DNA from: an uncultured bacterium
Lineage (GTDB): Bacteria; Bacillota; Clostridia; Lachnospirales; Lachnospiraceae
Direction of reading: 5' to 3'
Assembly: GCA_947063875.1 (NCBI GenBank)
Contig: CAMSTY010000007.1
Coordinates: 1 to 64,000 of the forward strand
DNA: 64,000 nucleotides
Part shown: one piece after another, positions 48,158 through 56,673 of the stretch
Numbering within the stretch: the first letter of the stretch is position 1
How the letters are laid out: the number at the start of each line of letters is the position of its first letter
Translations under genes and position numbers: made by a program
The notes under the pieces: generated by a model
What the model was told of the DNA's origin: nothing
Databases searched by the model: none
The model's input: the letters and a program-made list of their open reading frames with translations, nothing else

Positions 48158-49420
48158 ATGGCGCTGAAAAAAAAGCCGGTAACCGGCATGAGAGATATTC
48201 TGCCTGCGGAGATGCAGGTGAGGGAATATGTGATGAACCAGATCCGGGAGACCTACCGGGGATTTGGATTTACCCAGATTGAGACCCCCTGTGTGGAGCA
48301 TATCGGAAACCTGACCAGCAAACAGGGCGGGGATAATGAAAAATTGATTTTTAAGATCCTCAAGAGGGGCGAGAAACTGAAACTGGAGACGGCAGAAAGC
48401 GAGAGTGATTTGGCGGAAGAAGGATTGCGCTATGATCTGACGCTTCCCCTGGCCCGCTATTATTCCAACAACGAGGCTCAGCTTCCCTCTCCTTTTAAGG
48501 CGTTACAGATGGGCAGTGTGTGGAGGGCGGACAGGCCGCAGAAAGGAAGATTCCGTCAGTTTACCCAGTGTGATATCGATATTCTGGGAGACGCCAGTTC
48601 CATGGCGGAGATTGAACTGATTCTGGCAACTGCCACGGCACTGGGACGGATATGCCCGCAGAATGCATTTACGGTGCGGATTAATGACCGGGAAATTTTG
48701 AGAGGGATGGCATTGTACTGCGGGTTTGCACAGGATTCTCTGGATCAGGTGTTCATTATCCTGGATAAGATGGATAAGATCGGCATGGAGGGCGTGGAGT
48801 CGGAACTTCTGGAAGCCGGACACAGCGCAGAGAGCGTCGCGCAATATACAAAACTGCTTGCCGAAGTGGGGCATGATGCCGCCGGCGTACGGAAACTGGG
48901 AGAGGTTTTGGCAGGTGTGCTTCCAAAGGAAGTAAGCGACGGCCTGGCCTATATCATGGAGACCGTAGGCGATGTGGCGGAAACCGAGTTTTCTCTTTCT
49001 TTTGACCCGACGCTGGTGCGGGGGATGTCTTATTATACCGGTACGATTTTTGAAGTTTCCATGGAAGGATTTGGAGGCTCGGTGGCCGGCGGCGGAAGAT
49101 ATGACAAGATGATTGGAAAGTTTACCGGCAAGGATGCTCCGGCATGCGGTTTTTCGATCGGTTTTGAACGGATTATTACCATACTGATGGATCAGGGAGG
49201 CAAGGTGCCGGGAGAGCGGCAAAAGAAAGCCTATCTGGTGGAAAAGGGCATGGATGCCGCCCGTTTTCATGAGATCTTAAAGCAGGCCATGGCGGAACGC
49301 AGACAGGGGGCGCAGGTGCTGGTTTCTGTGATGAACAAGAACAAGAAGTTCCAGAAAGAGCAGCTGGGGAAAGAAGGATATACAGAGTTTGCGGAGTTTT
49401 ACCGGGAAGCGCTCAAATAA
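48158..49420 (+). CDS. hisS: histidine--tRNA ligase
   Basis: 420 residues, class II synthetase. Motif 1 region at the start (VTGMRDILPAEMQVREYV), motif 2 SVWRADRPQKGRFRQFTQCD, the His-specific LVRGMSYYTGTIFEV, motif 3 GFSIGFERI and a C-terminal anticodon domain. It charges tRNA-His. It begins an operon with aspS, as in many Firmicutes. Confidence 0.96.
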   Translation: MALKKKPVTGMRDILPAEMQVREYVMNQIRETYRGFGFTQIETPCVEHIGNLTSKQGGDNEKLIFKILKRGEKLKLETAESESDLAEEGLRYDLTLPLARYYSNNEAQLPSPFKALQMGSVWRADRPQKGRFRQFTQCDIDILGDASSMAEIELILATATALGRICPQNAFTVRINDREILRGMALYCGFAQDSLDQVFIILDKMDKIGMEGVESELLEAGHSAESVAQYTKLLAEVGHDAAGVRKLGEVLAGVLPKEVSDGLAYIMETVGDVAETEFSLSFDPTLVRGMSYYTGTIFEVSMEGFGGSVAGGGRYDKMIGKFTGKDAPACGFSIGFERIITILMDQGGKVPGERQKKAYLVEKGMDAARFHEILKQAMAERRQGAQVLVSVMNKNKKFQKEQLGKEGYTEFAEFYREALK

Positions 49421-49481
49421 TTTGCAGCCGGATGCTTTGAAAAGACAGAATATGGCAGATATCAGGAAAGAGGAGAACGTT

Positions 49482-51281
49482 ATGTCAGAATCTATGCAGG
49501 GACTGAGACGGTCCCACAGATGTACGGAAGTAAGTGCGGCTCAGATTGGAACAGATGTCACGGTTATGGGCTGGGTGCAGAAAAGCAGAAATAAAGGCGG
49601 AATCATTTTTGTGGATTTGCGGGACCGGTCGGGAATCCTGCAGATTATTTTTGAGGAGAGTGACTGCGGCCCGGAGAATTTTGCGAAGGCAGAGAAGCTG
49701 CGCAGCGAGTTCGTCATTGCTGTTACAGGCAGGGTGGAAACCCGTTCCGGAGGCGAGAACAAAAACCTTGCCACAGGCGCCATTGAGGTACGGGCGGAGA
49801 GTTTGAGGATACTTTCCGAGTCGGAGACTCCGCCGTTTCCGATCGAGGAAAATTCCAAAACCAAGGAGGAATTGCGTCTGAAATACCGTTATCTGGACCT
49901 GCGCAGACCGGATATTCAGCGCAATATGATGCTGAGAAGCAACATCGCTGTTTTGACCAGGCAGTTTCTGGCTGAGGAGGGTTTTCTGGAGATTGAGACC
50001 CCTACCCTGATCAAAAGCACACCGGAGGGCGCAAGGGATTATCTGGTACCCAGCCGGGTTCATCCAGGCAGCTTTTATGCGCTGCCGCAGTCACCGCAGA
50101 TATTCAAGCAGCTTCTGATGTGTTCCGGCTATGACCGTTATTTTCAGCTGGCAAGATGCTACCGGGATGAGGACCTGCGGGCAGACCGTCAGCCGGAGTT
50201 CACGCAGATCGATATGGAGTTATCTTTTGTGGATGTGGATGACGTGCTGGATGTCAATGAACGCCTGATGGCAAAGCTTTTTAAGGAGTTGCTGAATGTG
50301 GATATTCCGCAGCCGATTCCGCGGATGACGTGGCGGGAGGCTATGGACCGGTATGGCTCGGATAAGCCGGATCTGCGTTTTGGAATGGAACTGAAAAATG
50401 TGTCGGATGTTGTGCGCGACTGTGAGTTTGTTGTCTTTAAAGGGGCGCTGGAGGCCGGGGGGACGGTTCGCGGCATCAATGCCAAAGGGCAGGGCGCCAT
50501 GCCCAGAAAGAAGATCGATGCCCTGGTGGAATTTGCCAAAGGCTTTGGGGCGAAGGGACTGGCTTATGTGGCGATTCAGCCGGACAGGACGAGAAAATCT
50601 TCTTTTGCCAAGTTCATGCGTGATGAAGAGATGGAAAAGCTGGTGTCAGCCATGGAGGGAGAGGCAGGAGATCTTTTGCTGTTTGCCGCCGACCAGAATA
50701 AGGTGGTCTGGGATGTACTGGGCAATCTTCGCCTGGAACTGGCCAGACAGTTGGATTTGCTCAAAAAGGATGATTTTAAGTTCTTGTGGGTGACGGAATT
50801 CCCGCTTCTGGAGTATTCTCAGGAGCAGGAGAGGTTCGTCGCCATGCATCATCCCTTTACCATGCCTATGGAAGAAGACTGGCATCTGATTGACAGCGAT
50901 CCCGGCGCTGTCCGTGCAAAGGCCTACGATATCGTCCTCAACGGCACGGAATTGGGCGGAGGTTCGGTCAGAATTCATCAGAATGATATTCAGAGTAAGA
51001 TGTTTGAAGTTCTGGGCTTTACGCCGGAACAGGCGCAGGAACAGTTCGGATTTTTGCTGACAGCATTCCAATATGGAGTGCCGCCTCATGCAGGTCTTGC
51101 ATATGGCCTGGACCGGGTGGCAATGCTGATGGGCGGCTGTGACAGCATCCGTGACGTGATTGCATTCCCGAAGGTAAAGGATGCCTCCTGCCTGATGTGT
51201 GAAGCGCCGTCTCCGGTAGATATTAAGCAGTTGGAGGAATTGAGGATCGAGGTCAGTGAGGAGACTCCTGCCAAAGCGTAA
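49482..51281 (+). CDS. aspS: aspartate--tRNA ligase, bacterial type
   Basis: 599 residues from the ATG 6 nt after AGGAG; the in-frame ATG at 49389 overlaps hisS and was rejected. An OB-fold anticodon domain is followed by the class II core ([51 protein letters not shown]) with the GAD insertion domain (about residues 300-420) of bacterial AspRS, and motif 3 [14 protein letters not shown] strong terminator follows. Confidence 0.96.
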   Translation: MSESMQGLRRSHRCTEVSAAQIGTDVTVMGWVQKSRNKGGIIFVDLRDRSGILQIIFEESDCGPENFAKAEKLRSEFVIAVTGRVETRSGGENKNLATGAIEVRAESLRILSESETPPFPIEENSKTKEELRLKYRYLDLRRPDIQRNMMLRSNIAVLTRQFLAEEGFLEIETPTLIKSTPEGARDYLVPSRVHPGSFYALPQSPQIFKQLLMCSGYDRYFQLARCYRDEDLRADRQPEFTQIDMELSFVDVDDVLDVNERLMAKLFKELLNVDIPQPIPRMTWREAMDRYGSDKPDLRFGMELKNVSDVVRDCEFVVFKGALEAGGTVRGINAKGQGAMPRKKIDALVEFAKGFGAKGLAYVAIQPDRTRKSSFAKFMRDEEMEKLVSAMEGEAGDLLLFAADQNKVVWDVLGNLRLELARQLDLLKKDDFKFLWVTEFPLLEYSQEQERFVAMHHPFTMPMEEDWHLIDSDPGAVRAKAYDIVLNGTELGGGSVRIHQNDIQSKMFEVLGFTPEQAQEQFGFLLTAFQYGVPPHAGLAYGLDRVAMLMGGCDSIRDVIAFPKVKDASCLMCEAPSPVDIKQLEELRIEVSEETPAKA

Positions 51282-51305
51282 GCTAAAACTAAAAAGCAGA
51301 ATATG

Positions 51306-51350
51306 AAAAATCCGACACAATACGCCGATGGCGTGCTGTGCCGGATTTTT
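51306..51350 (+). terminator. terminator after aspS
   Basis: AAATCCGACACA with ACGCC pairs with GGCGT and TGTGCCGGATTT; loop GAT; T5 at the end of the right arm. Confidence 0.9.
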
Positions 51351-51382
51351 ATTTGAAAAGGATAGGTCCATAAAAGGGAGGA

Positions 51383-51410
51383 GCCGACAGCTACTGCGAT
51401 AGCTGCCGGC
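51383..51410 (+). repeat. hairpin before a short ORF
   Basis: GCCGACAGCTA and TAGCTGCCGGC pair (one mismatch) around a 6-nt loop, 32 nt after the aspS terminator and 4 nt before the ATG at 51415. Confidence 0.4.
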
Positions 51411-51414
51411 GATT

Positions 51415-51516
51415 ATGAAAAAAATTTATCTGAATGTCGATATTAGTAATGGTATTGCTTTGTTTGATGATATTAGTATACGAAGGAGATGTGAAGGAAG
51501 TTTAGCTGAAATATAG
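51415..51516 (+). CDS. possible 33-residue ORF, doubtful
   Basis: The frame starts ATG and reads MKKIYLNVDISNGIALFDD, ending in SLAEI. There is no clear ribosome site; the GC hairpin at 51383-51410 directly precedes it. It could be the 5' remnant of a deleted gene or chance. I do not recognise it. The rest of 51351-51586 holds only the hairpin. Confidence 0.2.
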   Translation: MKKIYLNVDISNGIALFDDISIRRRCEGSLAEI

Positions 51517-51586
51517 AATAACTGTGAACAATTGTAAACAAAAAATGAACGGAACCTCTATTTCCTGATTTTGCTTCCGAATCCGG

Positions 51587-51615
51587 TTGTCACACCGGGA
51601 AAAATATACTATGAT
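51587..51615 (+). promoter_or_regulatory. promoter of the ROK regulator
   Basis: TTGTCA (51587-51592), 17-nt spacer, TATGAT (51610-51615). Confidence 0.65.
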
Positions 51616-51650
51616 AGCTTTTATAAAATATTTTATAAAGGTGATTGAGT

Positions 51651-52772
51651 ATGAAAAAAGAACAAAAGGAAGAACGGCGAGAGACGAAAAGGGCCAATCA
51701 GGCGCGTATCGCACAGATGATTTTGGAAGCAGGGGCGATATCCAAGAATGAACTGGCAGAAAGGCTGGGATTCAGCATGCCAACCGTGCTGCAGCACGTC
51801 AAGGGACTTGTTGAATCCGGGTATGTTACAGAGAGTGGGGAATATGGCTCCACAGGAGGGAGAAAGGCGAAACTTTTGTCCGTGGTGGGGGATATGGGGT
51901 TTGCGGCCGGTATGGATATTACGGAAAACCATATCTCCTATGTGCTGGTGGATCTGCAGAGAGAACTGATCAAAAGGGCAAAAATCCGTCTCCCCTTTAG
52001 TCAAAGTTTTTCTTACTATGAAGCAATGGGAAACTGGCTGCAGGTTTTCCTGGAACAGGCAGGAGTAGAGCGGGGGAAGATTTTGGGAATCGGCATATCT
52101 TTACCGGGAATCGTCGATTCCAGGGAAAAACTGCTGGTGCATTCTCATGTGCTGCATGCGGAAAATATGAGTTTTAAAAGATTTGAGGGGCTGGTCGGCT
52201 ATCCCTGCGAGGCGGACAGCGACGCCGGAGGGGCCGCCTATGCAGAATTGGCAGGCGAGGAAAAAGATGCGGTTTATCTGTCCTTAAATGATACGGTGGG
52301 CGGCGCATTATATTTAAATCAGAAATGGTATACAGGTTCGGATTCCCAAAGCGCCAGGTTTGGCCATATGGTAATTGAAAAAAACGGGAGGCCCTGTTAT
52401 TGCAGAGGAAAAGGATGCCTGGATGCCTACTGTTCCGCGAGGGCCCTGCGGGGAGAGGATAAAAATCTGGAGGAATTCTTTGAGAAAGTGCGGGCGCGGG
52501 AGACGGGATATCGCCGGCGTCTTGAGGAATATCTGGACTCTCTGGCGCTGGCAGTTGCGCAGCTGCATATCTTGTTCGGATGTGATATCGTTCTGGGCGG
52601 CCAGGCGGCAGGATATCTGAGGGATTTTCAAAGGGAACTGGACCGGCGGGTGGCGGAGTATGACCGATTGGATTCAGATACCTCATTTTTCAGGATTGGC
52701 AAATGCGGTGCGGAGGCATCGGCGTATGGCATGGCGATCCGGTTTGTGAACCGTTTTTTCAAAGAACTGTGA
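51651..52772 (+). CDS. ROK-family transcriptional regulator (NagC/XylR type)
   Basis: 373 residues. An N-terminal winged HTH (about residues 15-70: MILEAGAISKNELAERLGFS, PTVLQHVKGLVESGYV) is followed by a ROK sugar-kinase-like domain. The ROK zinc motif CYCRGKGCLDAYCSA is present. In such repressors the ROK domain senses a sugar or sugar phosphate. No sugar genes are adjacent, so the target is unknown. AAAGGTGAT lies upstream of the ATG; a TTG at 51645 is less likely. Confidence 0.9.
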   Translation: MKKEQKEERRETKRANQARIAQMILEAGAISKNELAERLGFSMPTVLQHVKGLVESGYVTESGEYGSTGGRKAKLLSVVGDMGFAAGMDITENHISYVLVDLQRELIKRAKIRLPFSQSFSYYEAMGNWLQVFLEQAGVERGKILGIGISLPGIVDSREKLLVHSHVLHAENMSFKRFEGLVGYPCEADSDAGGAAYAELAGEEKDAVYLSLNDTVGGALYLNQKWYTGSDSQSARFGHMVIEKNGRPCYCRGKGCLDAYCSARALRGEDKNLEEFFEKVRARETGYRRRLEEYLDSLALAVAQLHILFGCDIVLGGQAAGYLRDFQRELDRRVAEYDRLDSDTSFFRIGKCGAEASAYGMAIRFVNRFFKEL

Positions 52773-52915
52773 AATCTCTGTGAAGTGATGGAAAACCAGT
52801 GCTTTATCTGTTAGAATACAAGAAAAGACAGGCAAAAAGAAAAAGGAACACAGACAGCCGCAGACGGCGCAAAAGCAGATAGAGACGGAAACCGTGGAAG
52901 GAGAGATGGCAAATT

Positions 52916-53593
52916 ATGGAAACATTGAAAGTGCTGGTAGTGGATGATGAAGCAAGAATGCGGAAACTGGTTCGGGATTTTCTGACAGTCAAGGGATTTC
53001 AGGTGATGGAGGTCGGGGACGGAGAGCAGGCAGTTGAGATGTTCTTTGCCCAGAAGGATATTGCTCTTATTATCCTGGATGTAATGATGCCGAAGATGGA
53101 TGGCTGGGAGGTGTGCCGTGCGATCCGGCAATATTCCCAGGTGCCGATTATCATGCTGACGGCGCGGAGCGAAGAGAGGGATGAATTGCAGGGTTTCAAG
53201 CTGGGAGTCGATGAGTATATCTCCAAGCCTTTCAGTCCCAAAATTCTTGTGGCCCGGGTGGAGGCAATCCTGCGGCGAAGCAGGAGCAATACGGAAGACG
53301 TGGCAGAAGCAGGCGGCATCCGGATAGATAAGGCGGCGCATCAGGTAACGGTCGACGATCAGGTGATTGATCTAAGCTACAAAGAGTTTGAACTGCTGGC
53401 ATACTTTATGGAGAATCAGGGACTGGCATTGTCCCGGGAGAAGATTCTCAACAATGTATGGAATTATGATTATTTCGGAGACGCCAGAACGATTGACACT
53501 CATGTGAAAAAGCTGCGCAGCAAAATCGGGGCGAAGGGGGATTATATTAAGACGATCTGGGGTATGGGGTATAAATTTGAGGTGAACGGTTGA
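52916..53593 (+). CDS. OmpR/PhoB-family response regulator
   Basis: 225 residues. The receiver domain (1-~120) has acidic pocket Asp10/Asp11, phosphorylated Asp55 in IILDVMMPKMDG, Thr in IIMLTARSE and Lys in YISKPFSP. The C-terminal winged HTH (about 128-225) has KEFELLAYFMENQGLALSRE and RTIDTHVKKLRSK, ending IWGMGYKFEVNG. AAGGAG lies 12 nt upstream. A histidine kinase gene would be expected directly after the stop; here it is 6.4 kb downstream, after an accessory island. Confidence 0.94.
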   Translation: METLKVLVVDDEARMRKLVRDFLTVKGFQVMEVGDGEQAVEMFFAQKDIALIILDVMMPKMDGWEVCRAIRQYSQVPIIMLTARSEERDELQGFKLGVDEYISKPFSPKILVARVEAILRRSRSNTEDVAEAGGIRIDKAAHQVTVDDQVIDLSYKEFELLAYFMENQGLALSREKILNNVWNYDYFGDARTIDTHVKKLRSKIGAKGDYIKTIWGMGYKFEVNG

Positions 53594-53631
53594 AAATGAT
53601 AGGCGTAAAAGCTGGTATTTATGGGGCGGCA

Positions 53632-53677
53632 ATGTAAGACAGAGCCGCTTGCAAAGATAACAAGCAATAATGTCAAA
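53632..53677 (-). pseudogene. 3' half of a disrupted holin-like toxin gene
   Basis: The 46 nt match the coding part of the intact toxin gene at 59701-59743 (same orientation, 3 extra nt). Read on the minus strand the frame is LLLVIFASGSVLH. The missing 5' half, with start codon and leader, lies at 55376-55465. The two halves share an 11-bp repeat at the junctions. Confidence 0.7.
53667..53677 (+). repeat. 11-bp direct repeat, left end of 1.7-kb insert
   Basis: ATAATGTCAAA, identical to 55376-55386. Together they bound the segment 53678-55375 inserted in a toxin gene copy; they look like a target-site duplication or a recombination footprint. Confidence 0.65.
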
Positions 53678-53709
53678 TATTCCTTCCCTGGAAGCAGGTT
53701 GTGTGCCAG

Positions 53710-53892
53710 TCATAAACAGTCTGGCGCTCCAGAAAACGGCGGAACATCTCCAAATTTTTCCGGAATATCAAGTTTATGCTGGGGAGTGGGAGCCGGGATT
53801 TTGTTCCCTTCATCCTCTGCCACAACGGGCCATCCGCTGACGGTAGTGGTAATTATTCCAATGGGATCATCGATACTGCTGCTTAAAATCAC
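53710..53892 (-). pseudogene. short ORF, possible HicB-like antitoxin fragment
   Basis: 60 codons read from a GTG that overlaps the stop of the upstream Uma2 gene (GTGA). The stretch GWPVVAEDEGNKIPAPTP recalls the end of the HicB antitoxin core, where an acidic-Gly then IPxP motif is common. The N-terminal beta strands of HicB are absent. This is resemblance by eye only; it could be a chance frame. The rest of 53594-53888 holds the toxin remnant and no other gene. Confidence 0.25.
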
Positions 53893-54428
53893 AGCTGCAA
53901 CTTGGGGAAATTAATTTCTAAATTATCATAAATATTTACTTTGATTGTATCGGAAAAAGAGTAAATGGTAGGCGCTGCGGCCTGCTCCATGTCATACACA
54001 AGGATGGTCTGCTTCATCGGGTCAACGATCCAGTATTCCCGGACGCCAGCCTCGCGGTATAGGGAAAGCTTTGTATAGTAGTCCATGGCCCTGCTACCGG
54101 GAGACACGATCTCAATGATCCAGTCCGGGGCACCTTTACAGCCATTTTCATCTAGTATGCTTTTATCACAGATCACGGATATATCCGGTTCCAGGTATTT
54201 GGACGCACAAAGAAATACGGCAAAAGGAGCCGGAAAGACTTCACAAGTCCCTCCGTTTGAACGGATGTAATTCCCTATTTCCAGATGCAAAAATGACAAT
54301 ATCCGCTGATGTTTGGTGCTGGGCGGAGCCATATAGTAAATCTGTCCGTCAATGAGTTCGGCTCTGGTTCCATCAGGCAGATCGTAGATATCATTTATAG
54401 TATAGGCTTTCTCTTTTGGTGATGGCAT
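53889..54428 (-). CDS. Uma2-family (DUF820) putative endonuclease
   Basis: 179 residues from the ATG with GAAAGGA 9 nt upstream (minus strand); the frame is open 12 codons further. PD-(D/E)XK fold family: YLEPDISVICD, GAPDWIIEIVSPGS and DYYTKLSLYREAGVREYWIVDP are the conserved segments, with the catalytic acidic and Lys positions kept. Full length for the family, so probably intact. Uma2 proteins are common in cyanobacteria and scattered mobile regions; the function is not established. It lies in the 1.7-kb insert. Confidence 0.85.
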   Translation of the reverse strand: MPSPKEKAYTINDIYDLPDGTRAELIDGQIYYMAPPSTKHQRILSFLHLEIGNYIRSNGGTCEVFPAPFAVFLCASKYLEPDISVICDKSILDENGCKGAPDWIIEIVSPGSRAMDYYTKLSLYREAGVREYWIVDPMKQTILVYDMEQAAAPTIYSFSDTIKVNIYDNLEINFPKLQL

Positions 54429-54526
54429 GATAACACGTCCTTTCTTAATTGTATATTTCATCAACTGTATATAATCGTTCTTTCTGTGTTTTCATAGAGT
54501 CGCTTTTCTTTTTTGGTGGTGCTGTG

Positions 54527-54624
54527 GTTTGCTGATTGCCTATATTCTGCCCGTTATGCTACTGGATAATAAATATACCTTTGTGAAGTTTGCAAGGCAT
54601 GCAGGGCAAAATACGGAATTATAA
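54527..54624 (+). pseudogene. possible C-terminal fragment of a membrane protein
   Basis: The plus frame reads GLLIAYILPVMLLDNKYTF then VKFARHAGQNTEL and a stop, with no start codon or ribosome site. It looks like the tail of a lost gene. The rest of 54429-54696 shows nothing recognisable. Confidence 0.2.
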
Positions 54625-54696
54625 GTCAATCTTTGTACCTGCGGTTAGGGACTGGCTGTAAGTTTTCATTAGATCAAATTGATTTTTCTAATATAG

Positions 54697-54986
54697 TCAT
54701 TTCTCCATATGGGGGATTGATACCACACCATAGCCGGCATTCACCAGGATAAGGTTCATCAGGAGCCTGACGGTTCTGCCGTTTCCGTTAACGAATGGGT
54801 GGATGTCAACCAGGCGCTCGTGCGCCATGGCAGCCAATTCAATAGGATGCAGGGTAGAGCGTGAGGAATGTATCTGATCTGCCAGGTGCTTCATAGGCTG
54901 AGGTACATCCTTAGCCAAGGGCGGTATATATTCCGTTCCAGAAATATAAACCTGGATAGAACGGTCTGGCATTGTATGGCCTCTTG
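54697..54986 (-). pseudogene. Fic-domain protein fragment
   Basis: The frame contains the Fic core: the flap IQVYISGTEYIPPL, HPIELAAMAHERLVDI and the active-site motif HPFVNGNGRTVRLLMN, with catalytic His, although HPFxDGNGR is HPFVNGNGR here (Asp/Glu to Asn at the metal-binding position). The N-terminal third and the sequence after NAGYGVV are missing, so the gene is truncated at both ends. Fic enzymes transfer AMP or similar groups to proteins. This copy is probably inactive. It lies directly downstream of an HTH gene, in another frame. Confidence 0.75.
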
Positions 54987-55208
54987 CTATTCTGTGCTGC
55001 CTGTATGGTTGGGCATATATTCCATAATATCTCCTGGCTGGCAATTAAGGGCTTCGCATATATTGCTTAATACCTCTGTTGTAACAGTTTCACCCTTTGA
55101 TAATTTGGCAAGTGTAGGAGAAGAAATGATTTTATTAGTTAATAAATCGGTTTTTTTCATCCCTTTACGTGTCAATAAATCGAAAAGTTTATAGTACTTC
55201 ATACTCAT
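54987..55208 (-). CDS. small Cro/C1-type HTH regulator
   Basis: 73 residues. The HTH spans MKKTDLLTNKIISSPTLAKL and ends LSNICEALNCQPGDIMEY, the pattern of short HTH_26-type (XRE) proteins. AGGAGG lies 7 nt upstream and a strong promoter precedes it. A second ATG two codons downstream is possible. It probably controlled the following Fic gene, which is now truncated, and may still act on its own promoter. Confidence 0.88.
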   Translation of the reverse strand: MSMKYYKLFDLLTRKGMKKTDLLTNKIISSPTLAKLSKGETVTTEVLSNICEALNCQPGDIMEYMPNHTGSTE

Positions 55209-55228
55209 TGTACCGCCTCCTTACATTT

Positions 55229-55257
55229 AGTATACACTAAAAAATTATGAGCGTCAA
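55229..55257 (-). promoter_or_regulatory. promoter of the HTH gene
   Basis: Minus strand: TTGACG (55257-55252), 17-nt spacer, TATACT (55234-55229), with an AT-rich spacer. Confidence 0.8.
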
Positions 55258-55345
55258 TTAAAAATATTTTAGTGAAAGCTATTGATAAATAAATTGTGAA
55301 CGAGTCCTTTTTCTGATAAACTAAAAGAAAAGGGGCGTTGGACAA

Positions 55346-55375
55346 TGGAAGAATTACAAAGACTGTATGGAAAAG
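55346..55375 (+). pseudogene. 5' fragment of a lost gene
   Basis: ATG at 55346 with AAAAGGGG upstream reads MEELQRLYGK and then runs into the toxin-gene remnant at 55376. The start resembles many short regulators, but ten residues do not identify a family. Confidence 0.3.
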
Positions 55376-55386
55376 ATAATGTCAAA
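55376..55386 (+). repeat. 11-bp direct repeat, right end of 1.7-kb insert
   Basis: ATAATGTCAAA, identical to 53667-53677. Confidence 0.65.
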
Positions 55387-55465
55387 ACTTCCATCACGCT
55401 CATGGGCACCACCCTCTTTTGTAAGACTAGAAGGCATCCATCAGAAAACCGCATCCTGCTTTCCT
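55376..55465 (-). pseudogene. 5' half of a disrupted holin-like toxin gene with leader
   Basis: Matches 59733-59820 with few changes. On the minus strand it carries the leader, the GAGGGTG ribosome site and the start MSVMEVLTL; after that the frame leaves the toxin sequence at the 11-bp repeat. Joining it to 53632-53677 restores the toxin frame. Confidence 0.75.
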
Positions 55466-55631
55466 TTTAATGATCTTCAGCAGGGCGAGGTAACGTCCAA
55501 TATGACAAATCGTTTTTCTTAATAATAACATTAAAATTATTCGTTTTACTTATTAAATGTTGAGGGATATAATAAGGTCAAGAAAAAAAGAAAAGTATTT
55601 TAGACAATAGAAAGGATGGGAGATCAAAAAA

Positions 55632-55892
55632 ATGTCCTATGAAAATGTGAAAAAATATTTTGACCAGGCGGGACTGGGGAACGGGTCGTTGTAAGGGAAC
55701 ATATCGGAGATACGGTGGAGCATGCTGCGGAAGCAATCGGATGTAAGCCGGAACATATTGTGAAAACCATGTCCTTTTTGTTGGATGGGAAGCCGGCTCT
55801 GATCTGTATGGCCGGCGATGCTAAGGTTCACAATACGAAATACAAAGCCTGTTTCCATCAGAAGGCAGTGATGCTTCCCGAAAATCATGGGT
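55632..55892 (+). pseudogene. YbaK/EbsC-type aminoacyl-tRNA deacylase remnant, frameshifted
   Basis: The frame starts MSYENVKKYFDQAGLGN and hits a stop at 55692. Shifting one base restores RVVVREHIGDTVEHAAEAIG, then HIVKTMSFLLDGKPALICMAGDAK and NTKYKACFHQKAVML, which is a YbaK-domain sequence (hydrolysis of mischarged tRNA). The C-terminal half of the domain is missing; the sequence fuses to a decarboxylase fragment. So it has one frameshift and one truncation. Upstream, 55466-55631 shows only a short frame end (DLQQGEVTSNMTNRFS) and a TATAAT box. Confidence 0.75.
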
Positions 55893-56420
55893 ATCCGCAG
55901 TGGAAATATTATCAAAGTACCAGTTGGGGATGACTTCGGTATCCGGCCTGAGGTATTGGAGAGTACCTACCAGCAGGCGGTATCAGAAGGAAAGATTGTT
56001 TTCTGTGTGGTCGGGTGTGCCTGTACCACCTCTGTAGGTGCTTTTGACAATTTGGAAGAGATTGCAGACTTTGCGGAAGATCATCAGTTATGGTTCCATG
56101 TAGACGGCGCCCATGGCGGGGCAGTTATCTTTTCTGAAAAATATAAGCATCTGATCAAAGGGATTGAACGGTCCGATTCCCTGATTGTAGACTTCCATAA
56201 AATGATGATGCCGCCGCCGCTGTCTACTGCGATCATTTATAATGCGGGAAACCGGAAGGTAAACGAATTTTCGCCGAAGGCCGCTTATCTGTGGCAGGAC
56301 CAGCTTTCAGAGGAATGGTGGAATTCGGCCAAGCACACGCTGGAGTGCATGAAGCCGATTACGATACTCCATACTTATGCAATCATACGTCTCTATGGGG
56401 ATGAGATTTATCAGCAAAAT
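55893..56420 (+). pseudogene. group II PLP-dependent decarboxylase fragment
   Basis: Internal part of a pyridoxal decarboxylase (glutamate, aspartate or diaminobutyrate type): NIIKVPVGDDFGIRPEVLE, CACTTSVGAFDNLEEIADFA, the PLP Asp/His region WFHVDGAHGGAV and the PLP lysine in IVDFHKMMMPPPLSTAI. About 175 residues of an expected 450-500 remain; both ends are missing. The frame is open without stops, which suggests a fairly recent loss. Confidence 0.75.
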
Positions 56421-56554
56421 GTGGATATGCTGTTTCTGCTGCATTTTATCGGTATATCCGGTGTCTGGTGGAGTACCTGTTTATCGCAGATGGCCTGTGC
56501 TTTTATTGCATTGTTATTGAAAAAACGATCGGATAAGGTGGAGGTGTGCGGGTA
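56421..56554 (+). pseudogene. probable MATE-type transporter C-terminal fragment
   Basis: The decarboxylase frame continues into FIGISGVWWSTCLSQMACAF and a short basic tail. GxxGVWWS followed by a hydrophobic helix and basic end is typical of the last helix of MATE efflux proteins. About 44 residues. By-eye similarity only. Confidence 0.35.
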
Positions 56555-56608
56555 ACAGATAAAAAACGGGTTGTGAATATACTTCCATGCAAAAAACGTC
56601 AACAACAC

Positions 56609-56654
56609 TTAATAATTAATGACAATTGACCGATATATAAATTGACAAGATAAC
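56609..56654 (+). promoter_or_regulatory. promoter/operator region of the blaI-blaR1-like unit
   Basis: TTGACC (56626-56631), 17-nt spacer, GATAAC (56649-56654). A perfect palindrome TTAATAATTAA (56609-56619) and an imperfect dyad TGACAATT / AATTGACA (56620-56647) overlap it. They are candidate sites for the BlaI-like repressor, although the classical TACA/TGTA box is not seen. Confidence 0.4.
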
Positions 56655-56673
56655 CCGAAAGGAAGGAAGCAAT

